Below, piece by piece: positions 1 through 10,737 of a stretch of 64,000 nucleotides of DNA; within the stretch, counting starts at the first letter, position 1; every line of letters starts with the position of its first letter. Source of the DNA: Coniella vitis. Lineage: Eukaryota > Ascomycota > Sordariomycetes > Diaporthales > Schizoparmaceae. The notes under the pieces are model-generated. The model had not been told where the DNA came from, ran no database searches, and saw only the letters and a program-made list of their open reading frames with translations. Location of the stretch: assembly GCA_011317545.1 (NCBI GenBank), contig WUJK01000001.1:62001-126000 (forward strand). Direction: 5' to 3'. Both the position numbers and the translations under genes were made by a program.

Positions 1-2360
1 TATTCCTCCTATTCAAGATTTCTTTTCCTCGAATAAACGCCCTCGAAATAATATTGAAAATAATCATTTTTAAGATGAAGAAGCTTATAAAAAGATTCTT
101 GATTTTATTATTGAAAATAACCTTTTTTTTAATATTATCGATTTATAATCTTTTCAAAATATATTATCTTATTATAATCGGTAAGCTTTTGAATATTTAT
201 ATTACTATTAACTTTAATATACTAATATATATATATATATATATAGATCATATCCTATAATTAATCGACGAAAGATTAAATCTATCCTCGATACTTATTA
301 CGAAAATTCGTTAATTAATTTAAATAATGAATTAAATTCGCATAGCCTTCTATACGGAAAGTTTTCCTTTATATTTGATATTTGGACTTCTAATGCCCAA
401 AATTCGTATATTTGAATTATAATTACTTATATAAATTCGAACTTCGAGTTAATTTATAAGTTAATTGCTTTCAAAGAGCTTATTGAACAATATACGGGTA
501 TTTATATTTACGACGAATTTATTAAAGCTATAAGCTCTTATTCCTCCCTTTAAACGGATAATATCTTTAGGTATTTAAATATTCCATTTCTCTATTTACT
601 TATTTACTTTATTTCTTATACTAATATAATATAATAGTATTACTAGAGATAACGCAGCGAATAATACTATATTTATTCAATTATTTAAAAGTAATTTTAA
701 ATCGATTAATAAATACGAATTTACCAACGATATTCGATGCTTAGCGTATATAATTAACTTTATAGCGCAAGATATTCTTAAAGAATTTATATTAAATTCT
801 AATACCGAAGAATATATATTATTCTATACAAATAATCAAATTTAACGATTAGAAAGAGAGAATATAACTCTCGAATCGCTACTAATTCCTAAAAGTAAGT
901 AAAAGTCTATACTATTCTTATATTATCAAACTAATATATATATAGGCTTTATTACTCGAGTTCGTCGAATAGCTATTTTAACGAAATATACTACTGAAAT
1001 CCGAAACCTTTTATTAGAAGGTATTTTACGAAGTAAACAAGAGGGTAAATTAACTAAAGAATATAATATAACGCGAATTCCTTTAGGTCTATATTATTTT
1101 CTTAGTATATTAATTACTTCTAAAGCTAATTATTTAATAGATAATGTAACTCGTTGGAATTCGACTTATAAAATGCTTAAAGTTCTTTTAGAATTAAAAG
1201 ACCCTTTAACTTTTATAAATTAAGTTATAAAAAATAAAGAATATAAAGCTATATTCTTTAATTCAACTAAATGGTTTATAATATCTCAAATTGAAAAAAT
1301 ATTTGATATATTTTATAAGCCTACTATTAAACTTCAAGCCGAAGTTTCAACTATAATGTCTAGGAGATTATTTTATATATATAAAATATTCTCTAAACTT
1401 GAAGATATTTATTACGAATTCAATCGAAAAATAGAAAGGATAGAAGCTTTTGTAAGTTTAACCTTATTATTACCCCTAATCTTATTCTTAACCTTAACCC
1501 TATCCCTATCCCTATCCCTATCCCTCCCCCGATTAATAACCCTATACTTATATTAATATATATAGAAATCTCTTCTCGAATCGTTTTCAAATTCTATAAC
1601 AACTGGAATTTTAAAATTAGAGAAATACTTTCCAAGAGAATTAACTAAAGATAATTTAGAAAAGTATAAAGCTTATATCTTTAGCTATATTCTTAATCTT
1701 AGGCTAAAGCTAAGCTATTTTAAGCCTAATAGATTATTATATTATTATTCTTTAATAGATAAAGATATAATTAATTCTTTACAAAAAGAATATTCCGAGT
1801 AAGTTTTAATAAATATAATATTTTTAAAATATATTTACTAATTTATTATTAGATTAAAGCCTATATTAGAGAATTAAATCGATGATATATATAGAGTATC
1901 GTTAGATTCTGAATCTAATATAAATATAGATTCCGATTACGATTCTAATATAGAATTATTTAATAAAAAGAGTAAAACCCAAAATAACGACGAAATTCAA
2001 AGTTATTTTCTCGATATAGAAGAGCACGAAGCAGTACGTATTTATTTATTAATTAATATTTATATTATTCTAATTAATATTATATAGGTTAGTATTCTAA
2101 AGTTTTGGAAAAATAATAACTTAAAATATCCTATATTAGCTATAATTACTAAACGATATTTAGCTATTCCAGCTACTTCTGCTTCTATTGAACGAATTTT
2201 CTCGATTAGTAATAATATTATTACTAAATCTAGAAATCGTTTAAATCCAGAAACAGTTAAAAAGCTAATTCTTTTAAAGAATTAGAAAATTTATTCTTTA
2301 AACGAATTTAAAGAAGAATTAAATAAAGGGGAATTAAATGAATATTTAATAGAAGGATAA
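1..2360 (+). mobile_element. Degenerate hAT-family DNA transposon (RIP-inactivated transposase)
   Basis: Forward-strand reading gives transposase-like peptide broken by many TAG/TAA stops. Two hAT landmarks are readable: a TRWNSTYKML block near 1150-1190, and the C-terminal hAT dimerisation region near 2090-2285 (FWKNN, then YLAIPATSASIERIFS, then SRNRL..ETVKKLILLKN). The stops sit where CAG, CAA or TGG would be expected, and CpA is scarce while TpA abounds, which is the RIP signature. The left end lies outside the window and I could not see terminal inverted repeats, so the boundaries are approximate. No functional protein can be made. It forms the left border of the metabolite gene group. 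Confidence 0.8.
1498..1530. repeat. CCCTAT microsatellite
   Basis: About five tandem copies of CCCTAT followed by a C-run lie inside the dead hAT element. It resembles a degenerate telomere-like hexamer but is short and internal, so I read it as an ordinary microsatellite. Confidence 0.7.
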
Positions 2361-2440
2361 TAATTATAAATAGTCTTTTTTATATATATAGTTTGATATT
2401 ATATTTTTTAAAAGTAATTTTAATATTAATTCTATTTTAT

Positions 2441-2610
2441 TAATAATTAACTTTATTTAATTAAAGTTAATTAACTAACTTTTAATAATTAACTTTATTT
2501 AGTTAAAGTTAATTAACTAACTTTTAATAATTAACTTTATATAGTTAAAGTTAATTAATTAACTTTTAGTAATTAACTTTATTCAGTTAATTATTAACTT
2601 TAACTGAATA
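2441..2610. repeat. 42-bp AT-rich tandem repeat plus terminal hairpin
   Basis: The unit beginning TAATAATTAACTTTAT recurs at 2441, 2483, 2525 and 2567, an exact 42-bp period with a few substitutions. Each unit contains the inverted pair AACTTTA/TAAAGTT. The array ends in an 11-bp inverted repeat, TATTCAGTTAA (2580-2590) and TTAACTGAATA (2600-2610). It may be subterminal repeats of the neighbouring hAT element. No coding potential. Confidence 0.8.
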
Positions 2611-3051
2611 AAGTTAATAGTAAATGTAAAAGTTAAAGTTAATGAATTAACTTAACTAAATAACTTTTTTACCAACCCTGGGTTCATTATTTCGGCCTCC
2701 AACTATACTGAGCCTGTAACCATAGTACCCAGGAAGCTATACGAGCCCATTGATGTTGGGGGCCGTTGGTGACGGGTTAAATTAGCGCTGCAGAAATATG
2801 GAGCCGGCAGGAATCCTACGAGAGCAGAAGTCTTCGGAAAGGTGCCTAAATAAGTTCACAACGTCTTACACCTGCGAACTGAGTTAATAGCTTTCTTCGT
2901 AATAGTTATAACAACTCCTCATCCATTGTCAATTTTCTTTATAACCACTCCATTCTTTGCATCTTCGGACTAGTAAAAGCATTTTAACTTATATTCTATA
3001 CCTTTTTGCAGCGTTAGCACGGAAGCCCGTATTCAACATCTCGCATTCAGT
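2611..3051. other. Intergenic: AT to GC transition and P450 upstream region
   Basis: Base composition changes from transposon AT-rich to normal genomic sequence at about 2670. The remainder is presumably the promoter and leader of the P450. A short segment at 2687-2730 (TTATTTCGGCCT then AACCATAGTACC) resembles 13243-13268. No gene is seen. Confidence 0.6.
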
Positions 3052-5015
3052 ATGGCCGTGGGTGGTTTCGTGATCGGGGCTCTTGCTGTGGCATGCTGCC
3101 TACAACTGCTGCGGTCTAAGTACCGGCTACACCTGAACGCGATTCCAGGACCCTTCCTGGCTAGCTTCAGCAATCTGTGGAAAGTTGCAGCAGTATACGT
3201 TGAGGATATGCCGGGATGGGCCGCCGAGGTTCATAGGAAGTATGGCCCGGTCGTGCGAATTGGACCTAACCATGTTTCCTTCGCCAGCCCCGAGGCCTTC
3301 CAGAGGATTTACCTTTCTAGACAAGCTTTTCCCAAGGTAACTAGGTCCCCTACCCCAAGTGACAACGCCACGCAGGAGAAATTAACAACTTGCTAAAACA
3401 TAGTCTGCGTTCTACGAAGTTGCAGCGCCCCTCTATGGTGGCGGACCAATTGAAAATTTGTTCTCGCTACGAGACCCTGAGCAACACGCTTCACTCAGAA
3501 GGAGAATTGGAGCATTGTACACAAATACGTCAGTGAAAGACTTTGAACAAAACGTGGATGCTAGCGTTACGGCTTTCCTGCAGTCGCTGGCGGGTCAGAT
3601 ACAAGACGGAGTCACGGGTATTGACATGGCAAAGTGGATACACTTTTATGCCTACGACTGTCTGTGCCAGGTGAATGTGTCGGAGCCGCTTGGGTTTATT
3701 GAGACAGGAGGAGATGTGAAGGATAAGAAAGGGTTAGGCTATATCGAAGCTGCCGATACAGTATTCTATATGGTGGGCTTGGTAAGTCTATAACTCCCTT
3801 GCAGGAATATCGAGGCCTGATTCAAAGATATTGACTTTCCCAACTTACCGACTCGCAGTTCACGCAGATGCCTTTGCTCACATATATTATGAGCCAACTC
3901 CGTAAAATAAAGCCAGCAGAAATAGCGGAACCAGCATTAGCGGTATGTTCAACTATAATTATTTTGCATTTGCAATGCTAGCTACTAACCTTATCTTGAC
4001 GACTAGTTCACCCTGAAGCAAGTAGACGCAAGAAGAAATGCGCCGAAGACTCAAAAGGATATGCTGGGAAAGCTTATGGCACTTCATCAGGAGCGTCCGG
4101 ACAAGTTATCTCTTAGGGAAGTGACGTCTGCGATATGGATTAACCTGTATGTGTCCACCCTTGAAGTTGTAAAGCTTAATTTTTATTAGTTGCTAAAAAT
4201 GCGATTCACAGCACCGCGGGACACGATGTGTTGGCCGTCACCCTTCGTGCCTTGCTATATTACTTAGCACGCAACCCAATCATTGCTCAAACATTGCGGA
4301 ATGAGATCCTGTGCGCAGCTGCCGACTACGACAAATCTTGCATCGTACCTGACTCCGTAATCTCAAGGCTACCATATCTGTGAGTATGAATTTTGAACAG
4401 GCCGCCGAATATCTCGTGCTCACATTACATCAAAATATTAAGTTGAAGGTTGCATTTGCATTATTAACAATATTGCTTTTTATCAGAGATGCAGTATTTC
4501 AAGAGACATTACGCTTTCATCCAAATACTGGTGAGATTTTAGAACGCATAGTTCCAGACGAAGGCGCTGTAGTCGATGGATACTATATCCCAGGTGGAAC
4601 TGTTGTGGGTGTTAATGCCTGGGTTCTTCACTTCAATAAAGATGTATTTGGATATGATGCAGATGATTTTCGCCCCGAACGATGGTTGGATTCCAGTGAG
4701 GAACAAAAGCAAGAGATGAGACGTTACTTATTCGCAGTAAGTATTTAACACTGCATATATAGACCTCCCCCAAGAAAGGTGAAAGTATAGTCCTAAAAGT
4801 CTCGAGGAGTTTGCTAATAATTTGCCTTTTAGTTTGGAGCGGGATCACGCTCCTGTATCGGCAAACATATTGCAATGATGATGGGCAAAAAGCTTGTTTT
4901 CGAACTCTATCGCTACTACGGCGTTGATCTGAAGTATCCAGAACGTAGCTGGAGGGTGCATGGCAGTTGGGTAGCTACGCAAACCCAAATGGATATGGTT
5001 ATCCATGACATCTAG
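3052..5015 (+). CDS. Cytochrome P450 monooxygenase (seven exons)
   Basis: Heme-thiolate monooxygenase, probably membrane-anchored in the ER, oxidising a metabolite with an NADPH-P450 reductase partner. My model is exons 3052-3336, 3404-3781, 3859-3942, 4007-4146, 4212-4379, 4487-4736 and 4833-5015; all junctions are GT..AG with consistent phase. It gives 495 aa, the usual family length. The N-terminal hydrophobic anchor is followed by a proline-containing hinge (IPGPF). Motifs are ExxR at residues 358-361 (ETLR), PERW in FRPERWLD, and heme loop FGAGSRSCIG with cysteine 443. The I-helix reads AGHDVL, so the usual catalytic threonine (AGxDT) is valine. The sequence looks like the fungal pisatin-demethylase-type P450s. 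It lies downstream of the dead hAT element and is convergent with the flavin monooxygenase. Its exact substrate cannot be told. Confidence 0.92.
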
Positions 5016-5669
5016 AGCATGTCAGTACATGAAATCTATGTTCCAAGACCAGAAGTAGAGATACAATCATGTATAAAAGCCTTGCATTATATCTCGGAAT
5101 ATAGCTAGATACAAATTATAGAATATCTGTGTGGTTTCAGTTGGTGATGGGTGCGACTTGTCGCTTGGCCATTGACCATTATGAAGCCGTATCACCAAGG
5201 CCGGGATTGAGGGCTGTGCGGCTTCCCGGAGTAATAAAAACCAAATGTTATAAGCCTAGCGGCGATATACTATAGGTTTAATTGGGCAGGCTGTTATTAT
5301 GATCACAATATAGCACAGGCTACTTATTCGAGGTTCAAGAATAGTAGCTTTTATGATACTTGCAAGATAGCAGAGCAGTATCTTTGCACGCAATTTCATG
5401 CAAATAAACCAAGAATTGAGGCTCTGATTTACTGTTTTTGATGATTAAGACGTTATATATACCATTGATAAAGTAAGAATACTAAATATTAACAGAATAT
5501 TAAAAGCTAAGTAATGAAAGTGGTTATTTATAAGTCAACCCAGCTTAATTACACTAAATATTTTGTACAAGTATACCTAGGCTTCAATCAAGTATCAACT
5601 TGGTTTTGTAACTTAGGTGATGTATATGTTCCCAAAAACCGGGTAATACAATTCAATGATACAATAGAG
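5016..5669. other. Intergenic between convergent P450 and flavin monooxygenase
   Basis: 655 bp, somewhat AT-rich, between two convergent 3' ends, so it should hold both transcription terminators. I see no ORF, RNA gene or repeat in it. Confidence 0.6.
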
Positions 5670-7601
5670 CTACGATAAACGGTGTGCATCCACTCTACTG
5701 CTTGAAGGCTCAGCCGCGGCCAGCTTAGCCTGACGGTGCAATGCCCTCGGCGGCAAGCTTCCACTCTTGTTTATAGCAGCCAGCCTTCCCGATCGACTAT
5801 TCCACAGTACTGTGTCATCCTTTTCTTTGATATAATACGCCAAATCTGCCGTCGGATCCCATTCCGTCTGCGAGATTCCATTTCCCAGCCACGAAAACCT
5901 GTTGCTCCCAGATCGGTGCTTGACTTCCCAGTCCTCCCAGCGCACCTCGCGCACCGCCTCGAGATAGTGCAGCGTGCTCCCTGGCCATGTAGTCGGCACT
6001 CTGCCGCCAACCTTGTGGTTGTTGTGCGAATTTCGGCACCCATCAGTCCACACGGCCTGCTTGTTCATGAAGCTGGCCACATGGGCCTTGAAGTCTGCAG
6101 CGACATCGCGGCGGAGGTGAAAGCTGTGGATGCTCTCCTCCGTTTGGTAGCGGTCAACAAAGGCGCAAATATAGTCTGCCTGTGCCTCGATAGCAATGAC
6201 CGTTGGCCCGTTCGACACCGGTGTGTAAGGGCCCAGCATGGTGAAGGTGTTTGGGAAGTCGGACACGCCGACGCCCATGTATCCCATGATCGAGTCCTCT
6301 GCTGCCCATTCGGTCTGCAGATTGCGGCCTTGCGGTCCTCCTAGTATAACAGGGTAGTGAGGAACGTAGGAGGTGTCAAAACCCGTGGCGCAAATCGCAA
6401 TGTCGCCCATGAAGTGGACACCAGAGTCGCTGATGACACCATTCTTGGTGAAAGACTTTACACCGCTGAAGACTGGATGGACGTTATCCTGCGCGAGGGT
6501 CTGGTATGATTTAGTTAATGACGAGGCTCATCCTTTATGTCTCTCATCCAGCTTACCTTCAAATATTTGAACCCAGAAGGAATCACCCGTTTACACCCTA
6601 CAGCATAGCTGGGAATCAGGTTTCTCTCCCAGTACTTGTTTCCATGTGCCTCTAGCTTGTTATCGTCTCCAGCCAAGAGCTTCTTCATCTCCGCCTCGAG
6701 ATAGCTTCTCGCCTGCTGCTGCAGCACCGTCCCTTGCAGATACATAGTAAAAATACTGTTCATCGTCCGCTCATTCGTCTTTCTTAGCTCAGTAACAGTC
6801 TCAGGCTCGTGCACAAATCGTTGAATCTGCTCTTGCGTGAATTGCCCAGCCTCGCTCGAAATATCCGGCAACATCCACGCCGGCGAGCGGATAAAGATGG
6901 TGACGCTCTTGACAATGGGCTGAATGACAGGCAATATCTGCACGGCCGATGAGCCTGCGCCAATTAGCAAGACATCTTTGCCAGCAAGGTCAATCGTCCG
7001 GTCGTAGGCGGCACTGTGTACTTTGACCCCTTCGTACTCGTCGATGCCAGGAATCATCGGCCACGCTGGCGTGTTCAAATATCCAGTTGCATGAACTAGA
7101 ATATGACACCAGTCGCGAGTAACCTCGTTTGTCTCGAGGTTCCGTGACTCCACCTCCCACTGGCCTTGAGACTCGTTCCAGGACGTTCTTTCAACCATAT
7201 GGGCAAGCTGAAGGTACTGTGCCAGGTTGTACTTTTGGACAAACGAGGCAAAGTACTCCTGGATCTCGTCGGAGCCGGCATAGACGCTGCTAAAATCTGG
7301 CTTAGGCTCAAACGAGTAAACATAGTTGTGCGAGGGCACGTCGCAGGCGCAGCCGGGATACCTGTTTTCATACCACGTTCCGCCTACTTTGGGGTTCTTG
7401 TCGTAGATCTGAACAGTTGTTAGGTTAAATTAAGACGACAGAAAACAGTGACCACAGATCATAATATCGTACCGTTAACGAGAATTTGTTAAAGCATCGT
7501 TGAAGTTTATATGCTAGACAAAGCCCCGAGGCACCTGCGCCTATGCAAATGACTTTGACGGGTCTTTCGTTGTAAATAGCATCTTCTAGTGATGGGTCCA
7601 T
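5670..7601 (-). CDS. Flavin-containing / Baeyer-Villiger-type monooxygenase
   Basis: FAD- and NADPH-dependent monooxygenase that probably inserts oxygen next to a ketone or hydroxylates a metabolite. Three exons on the minus strand: 7601-7473, 7408-6557 and 6500-5670, giving 603 aa. The start is ATG at 7601; the frame is open further upstream but offers no ATG. FAD-binding GAGASG is at residues 21-26, followed by GGTWYENRYPG typical of BVMOs. The BVMO fingerprint FxGxxxHxxxW is present in relaxed form, YEGVKVHSAAYD (about residues 168-179). The NADPH Rossmann motif GAGSSA is at about 193-198, and the family motif ATGFD is near the start of exon 3. It resembles the StcW-like flavin monooxygenases of fungal toxin clusters, which is a family statement and not orthology. 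It is divergent from the reductase at 8833 across a 1.2-kb gap. Confidence 0.92.
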
Positions 7602-8832
7602 GGTATTGAGCCGTGAGGTCAAGGTATCAAATGGAAAAACGATAGCTGATGCTAAGTGAGGTCGTACTTCTGGAGTCGAACTGCTAAAGTTCGTCAAGAT
7701 ATTACTTTAGACCCAGTACATTCAGTAACTGGTGTGAAAGAAGCTTCGGTCAAGTATTCCAGAGGCTCAACGAAGAGGAAAGGAGAACAATGGCGTTGGG
7801 TTCTGTGGGGAAACGGTGAGCTCCTGGCCCGCAAGCATCATGCCTCGTACAGCAAAACAATATTTCCTGCAGTCCAGTGAATCCTATCAATAGAGAGGAG
7901 TGGACCAACTACAGGCGGATCAATGCTCGGGTCTTCCAATGCTAATCCGTGCAACCCGCTAGAGCGTGAAAGATCCTCTAGAAAATCCAGACTTCAAGAT
8001 AAGACAACTTACGCAATGTTTTAATAGTACGTTATATGGTAATAAAGGAAGCTTGAGAGGTTTTTGATATAATACAGGATATTTCCCATCATTCTCCCGT
8101 AGTAATCAAACAGCAGAAAGCAATTACTAGTATATCACGGTACACAGTAAACAGCGTACAGTGTAGAGTATTCGGCCCCCTACGATCAATACCTTTATCA
8201 ATGTTGCATTGGGTAGCGCTATGCAGTCATGCCGATCACGGTAGCACACCGGGGCGGGGCCATTTCAGCCCCCAATGCTCTGGGTGCATCCATCGTGGAG
8301 ATGCTGCACTATGCATGGTAGAATGTGGGTTGTAGTAAACAGCGTACAGTGTAGAGTATTCGGCCCTACGATCAACACCCATATCAATGTTGGTAGGCTC
8401 CTGCATATGCAGTCATGCCGCTCACGGTGGCACACCGAGGCGGGGCAATTTCAGCCCCCGATGCTCTGGGTGCATCCATCGTGGAGATGCTGTACTATGC
8501 ATGGTAGAATGTGGGTTGTGGTCACCGTAGTATCGCATCTGTGGCCTTTTGGAGAATAGGTTCCGGCGTTACAACATTACGCGGCTTTTTGCAAGTGAAC
8601 CAACGTGCAGCTGTTGCTTGTTGGAGATATCGTATCTTTAACCCTGTTAAGCACGTGAATCAAACTCAAATAAGGAGCAAGAGTTGAATCACAAGTTTCG
8701 TCTACAAAGATACCCCATTAAGTCCAGCTCCTGAAGTCCTAGCCTTCAATGTGAAGACCATCACTGTCACACTTTCTGCCTCAATTACTCTCAAAATCCC
8801 AACACATTCCCATCGACAAGAAGCAACCAATC
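7602..8832. other. Divergent intergenic region between flavin monooxygenase and reductase
   Basis: 1.2 kb between two divergent starts, so it holds both promoters. The middle is a 188-bp tandem duplication (listed separately). The ORF covering 8275-8559 is only the repeat read twice and is not a gene. No conserved operator could be identified by eye. Confidence 0.6.
8146..8519. repeat. 188-bp tandem duplication
   Basis: Two adjacent copies, 8146-8333 and 8334-8519, both begin AGTAAACAGCGTACAGTG and both contain ATGCTCTGGGTGCATCC. They differ by scattered substitutions and small indels, including CpA/TpG-type transitions. The duplication lies 300-700 bp upstream of the reductase start. Confidence 0.85.
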
Positions 8833-9922
8833 ATGACAGCAACAATCCTCATTACCGGAGCCAGCGGACTTATTGGCTTCCGCATCCTCCTTGATGCCCT
8901 TACTGCCGGGCATAATGTGCACTTCACAGCACGCTCAGAAGCAAAAGCAGCTCTAGTATCCTCCAACCCAGCTATCAAGAAACTGGGCCTCAAGGAGGGC
9001 CAATTGACTGCTTTTGTCATTCCTGACCTCACCGTGGAAGCTGCATTTGACGCTCCCCTCAAGGGCGCTACACATATTATCCACGCCGGCTCACCTGTCC
9101 CCGTACCGACATTCGACCCTATTACGCAGATCTACGAGCCTACTATTAAGATATCTTATAGTCTGCTTACGTCTGCGCTGAAATTTCCAGAAATTAAGCG
9201 TATTGTGCTTACTTCGTCTATTGTGGCTAATACGGGTCTTATTCCGGGCCCGCAGACCGTTTCGGCTGCTACGCGTATTACGCCGCCATCCCCTATTCCC
9301 CGCTCGTTTAATAGCGCTATTGAGGGCTATGTTACGGCTAAGATTGTTGAGATGTATAATACGGACGAGCTTCGTAAGACGCAAAAGCCACACTTTAGTA
9401 TCTCTTATGTGGTGCCTGGGTATACCTTTGGCCGCAACGAGCTGGTCCTTAATACGGCTATGATGTCGACGGAGAATAGCTCAAACAACTTTCTGGTTAT
9501 GGGTATCACAGGTATGTTGAAGGAAGACAAACGGTGTTTTAAGTTCTATAAATTCTCTTGCTAAAGGATCTATATTTGTATTTTTAGGAATTGAGCTGCC
9601 TTTCCCCATCCACGGCGTCGCGGCGCATATTGACGACGTCTCTGCCACGCATTTACGAGTTCTCTTTGACGAGGCCTGCGTAGGCAAGGACTATGGAGTC
9701 GCAACCAAGGTGGACTACTCGATTATCTTTGATATTGTTTCCAAGGCCTTTCCTAAGGCTGTAGAGGCGGGTGTCTTCAAAAAGGGTGCCTTGCCCATAC
9801 TTCCCGCCGAGTACGATTCCAGCGAGACAAGCGAGCTACTCGGTGGGCTTAAGAGCTTTGAGAGTGCCGTTGTGGATGTAGCTGCGCAGTATCTTGAGAA
9901 GCTGGGCCAGAAGTTGGCATAA
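8833..9922 (+). CDS. NAD(P)-dependent epimerase/dehydratase, dihydroflavonol-4-reductase-like
   Basis: Extended short-chain dehydrogenase/reductase that reduces a carbonyl with NAD(P)H, presumably cytosolic. Two exons, 8833-9511 and 9588-9922, with a 76-bp GT..AG intron, give 337 aa, normal for the family. Cofactor motif TGASGLIG starts at residue 7. The catalytic serine region is VLTSSIVA and the active-site YxxxK reads YVTAK in EGYVTAKIVEMY. The Kozak context AATCATGAC supports the start. It resembles fungal cinnamoyl-CoA/dihydroflavonol reductase-like proteins. Its position between the flavin monooxygenase and the receptor gene suggests a tailoring step in the same pathway, although such reductases are also common alone. 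Confidence 0.9.
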
Positions 9923-10737
9923 GGGGATGCACTGACATGGGGGAACGCATGATCTGCAATTGATTCACCAGTAGCATTGGCTCAAAACCACAAAGAAGTA
10001 GAATGACATATATATATTTGAGGTATTGGCCGGTACGCGGCCGCCGACCGGCTTTTTTTTCCCACTGCAGATGCCGGTTGAAGGTGATGTTGACAAAACG
10101 GATCGATTGTCGGTTGATGATATAATATACTACTATGTACCTAGATAAACACCTGATAGTCCTACCACAGGGCCACTTGAATCGAGTCCGATGAGTCAAT
10201 ATCAACATGCATTGTACAAATGAACGTTAAGTGCCCAAAATGACAGAGACATAGAACCCTTTCTCACAATAGTTGACAGTATACACAGGCTGATCGTTCC
10301 CAGATCACTTGATCCATAATTCTGACCTTTTCCTGCGACCAAAGTATTAAGTATACCATATTGGCGTCACACTAATCATAATAATTGTCTCGTAGTTTAG
10401 TTCCTCCTATTCATAGTACTCACCATGTCTCCCGACCTGGAGTCTAACAAGCCCAAATCCTCCTTTGAACTCTCTGCCCCAAGGAAAAGAAAACAATCAC
10501 AACAACAAATATAAATTTGTCAATCCGGGTTCAATCAGTAGTACTTGGATAAACGTTGATTATCGGATTGCTTCCAGAAAATTTCCGGATCTCTAATTTT
10601 ACGTAACAATGAAGACGCAGTGATACTATGAGTATCATTTCGTCAACTTTGAGTCAGTTTAACTTATACCTTAAGTCAATCGAATATTCCACGGCCGCGG
10701 GGTTATAAGGAATATGAATATACACGCATACAAGGAG
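9923..10737. other. Intergenic with one tiny orphan ORF
   Basis: 815 bp between the convergent reductase and receptor genes. The only point of interest is a 29-codon ORF at 10425-10514 with a good start context (CACCATGTCT) and a charged end (PRKRKQSQQQ). It could be a relic first exon, but I found no continuing exon. Otherwise nothing is seen. Confidence 0.45.

Noticed and set aside
54..260. 68-codon Ile/Leu/Lys-rich ORF at the window start
   Set aside because: A by-product of extreme AT content within the RIP-mutated hAT element.
1498..1530. CCCTAT run considered as a telomere remnant
   Set aside because: Short, wrong hexamer for the usual fungal CCCTAA, and inside a transposon; better explained as a microsatellite.
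5736..6344. 202-codon ORF antisense to the flavin monooxygenase
   Set aside because: Shadow frame; the minus strand carries BVMO motifs throughout.
8275..8559. 94-codon ORF with an internally repeated peptide
   Set aside because: It is the 188-bp tandem duplication read through; no gene-like context.
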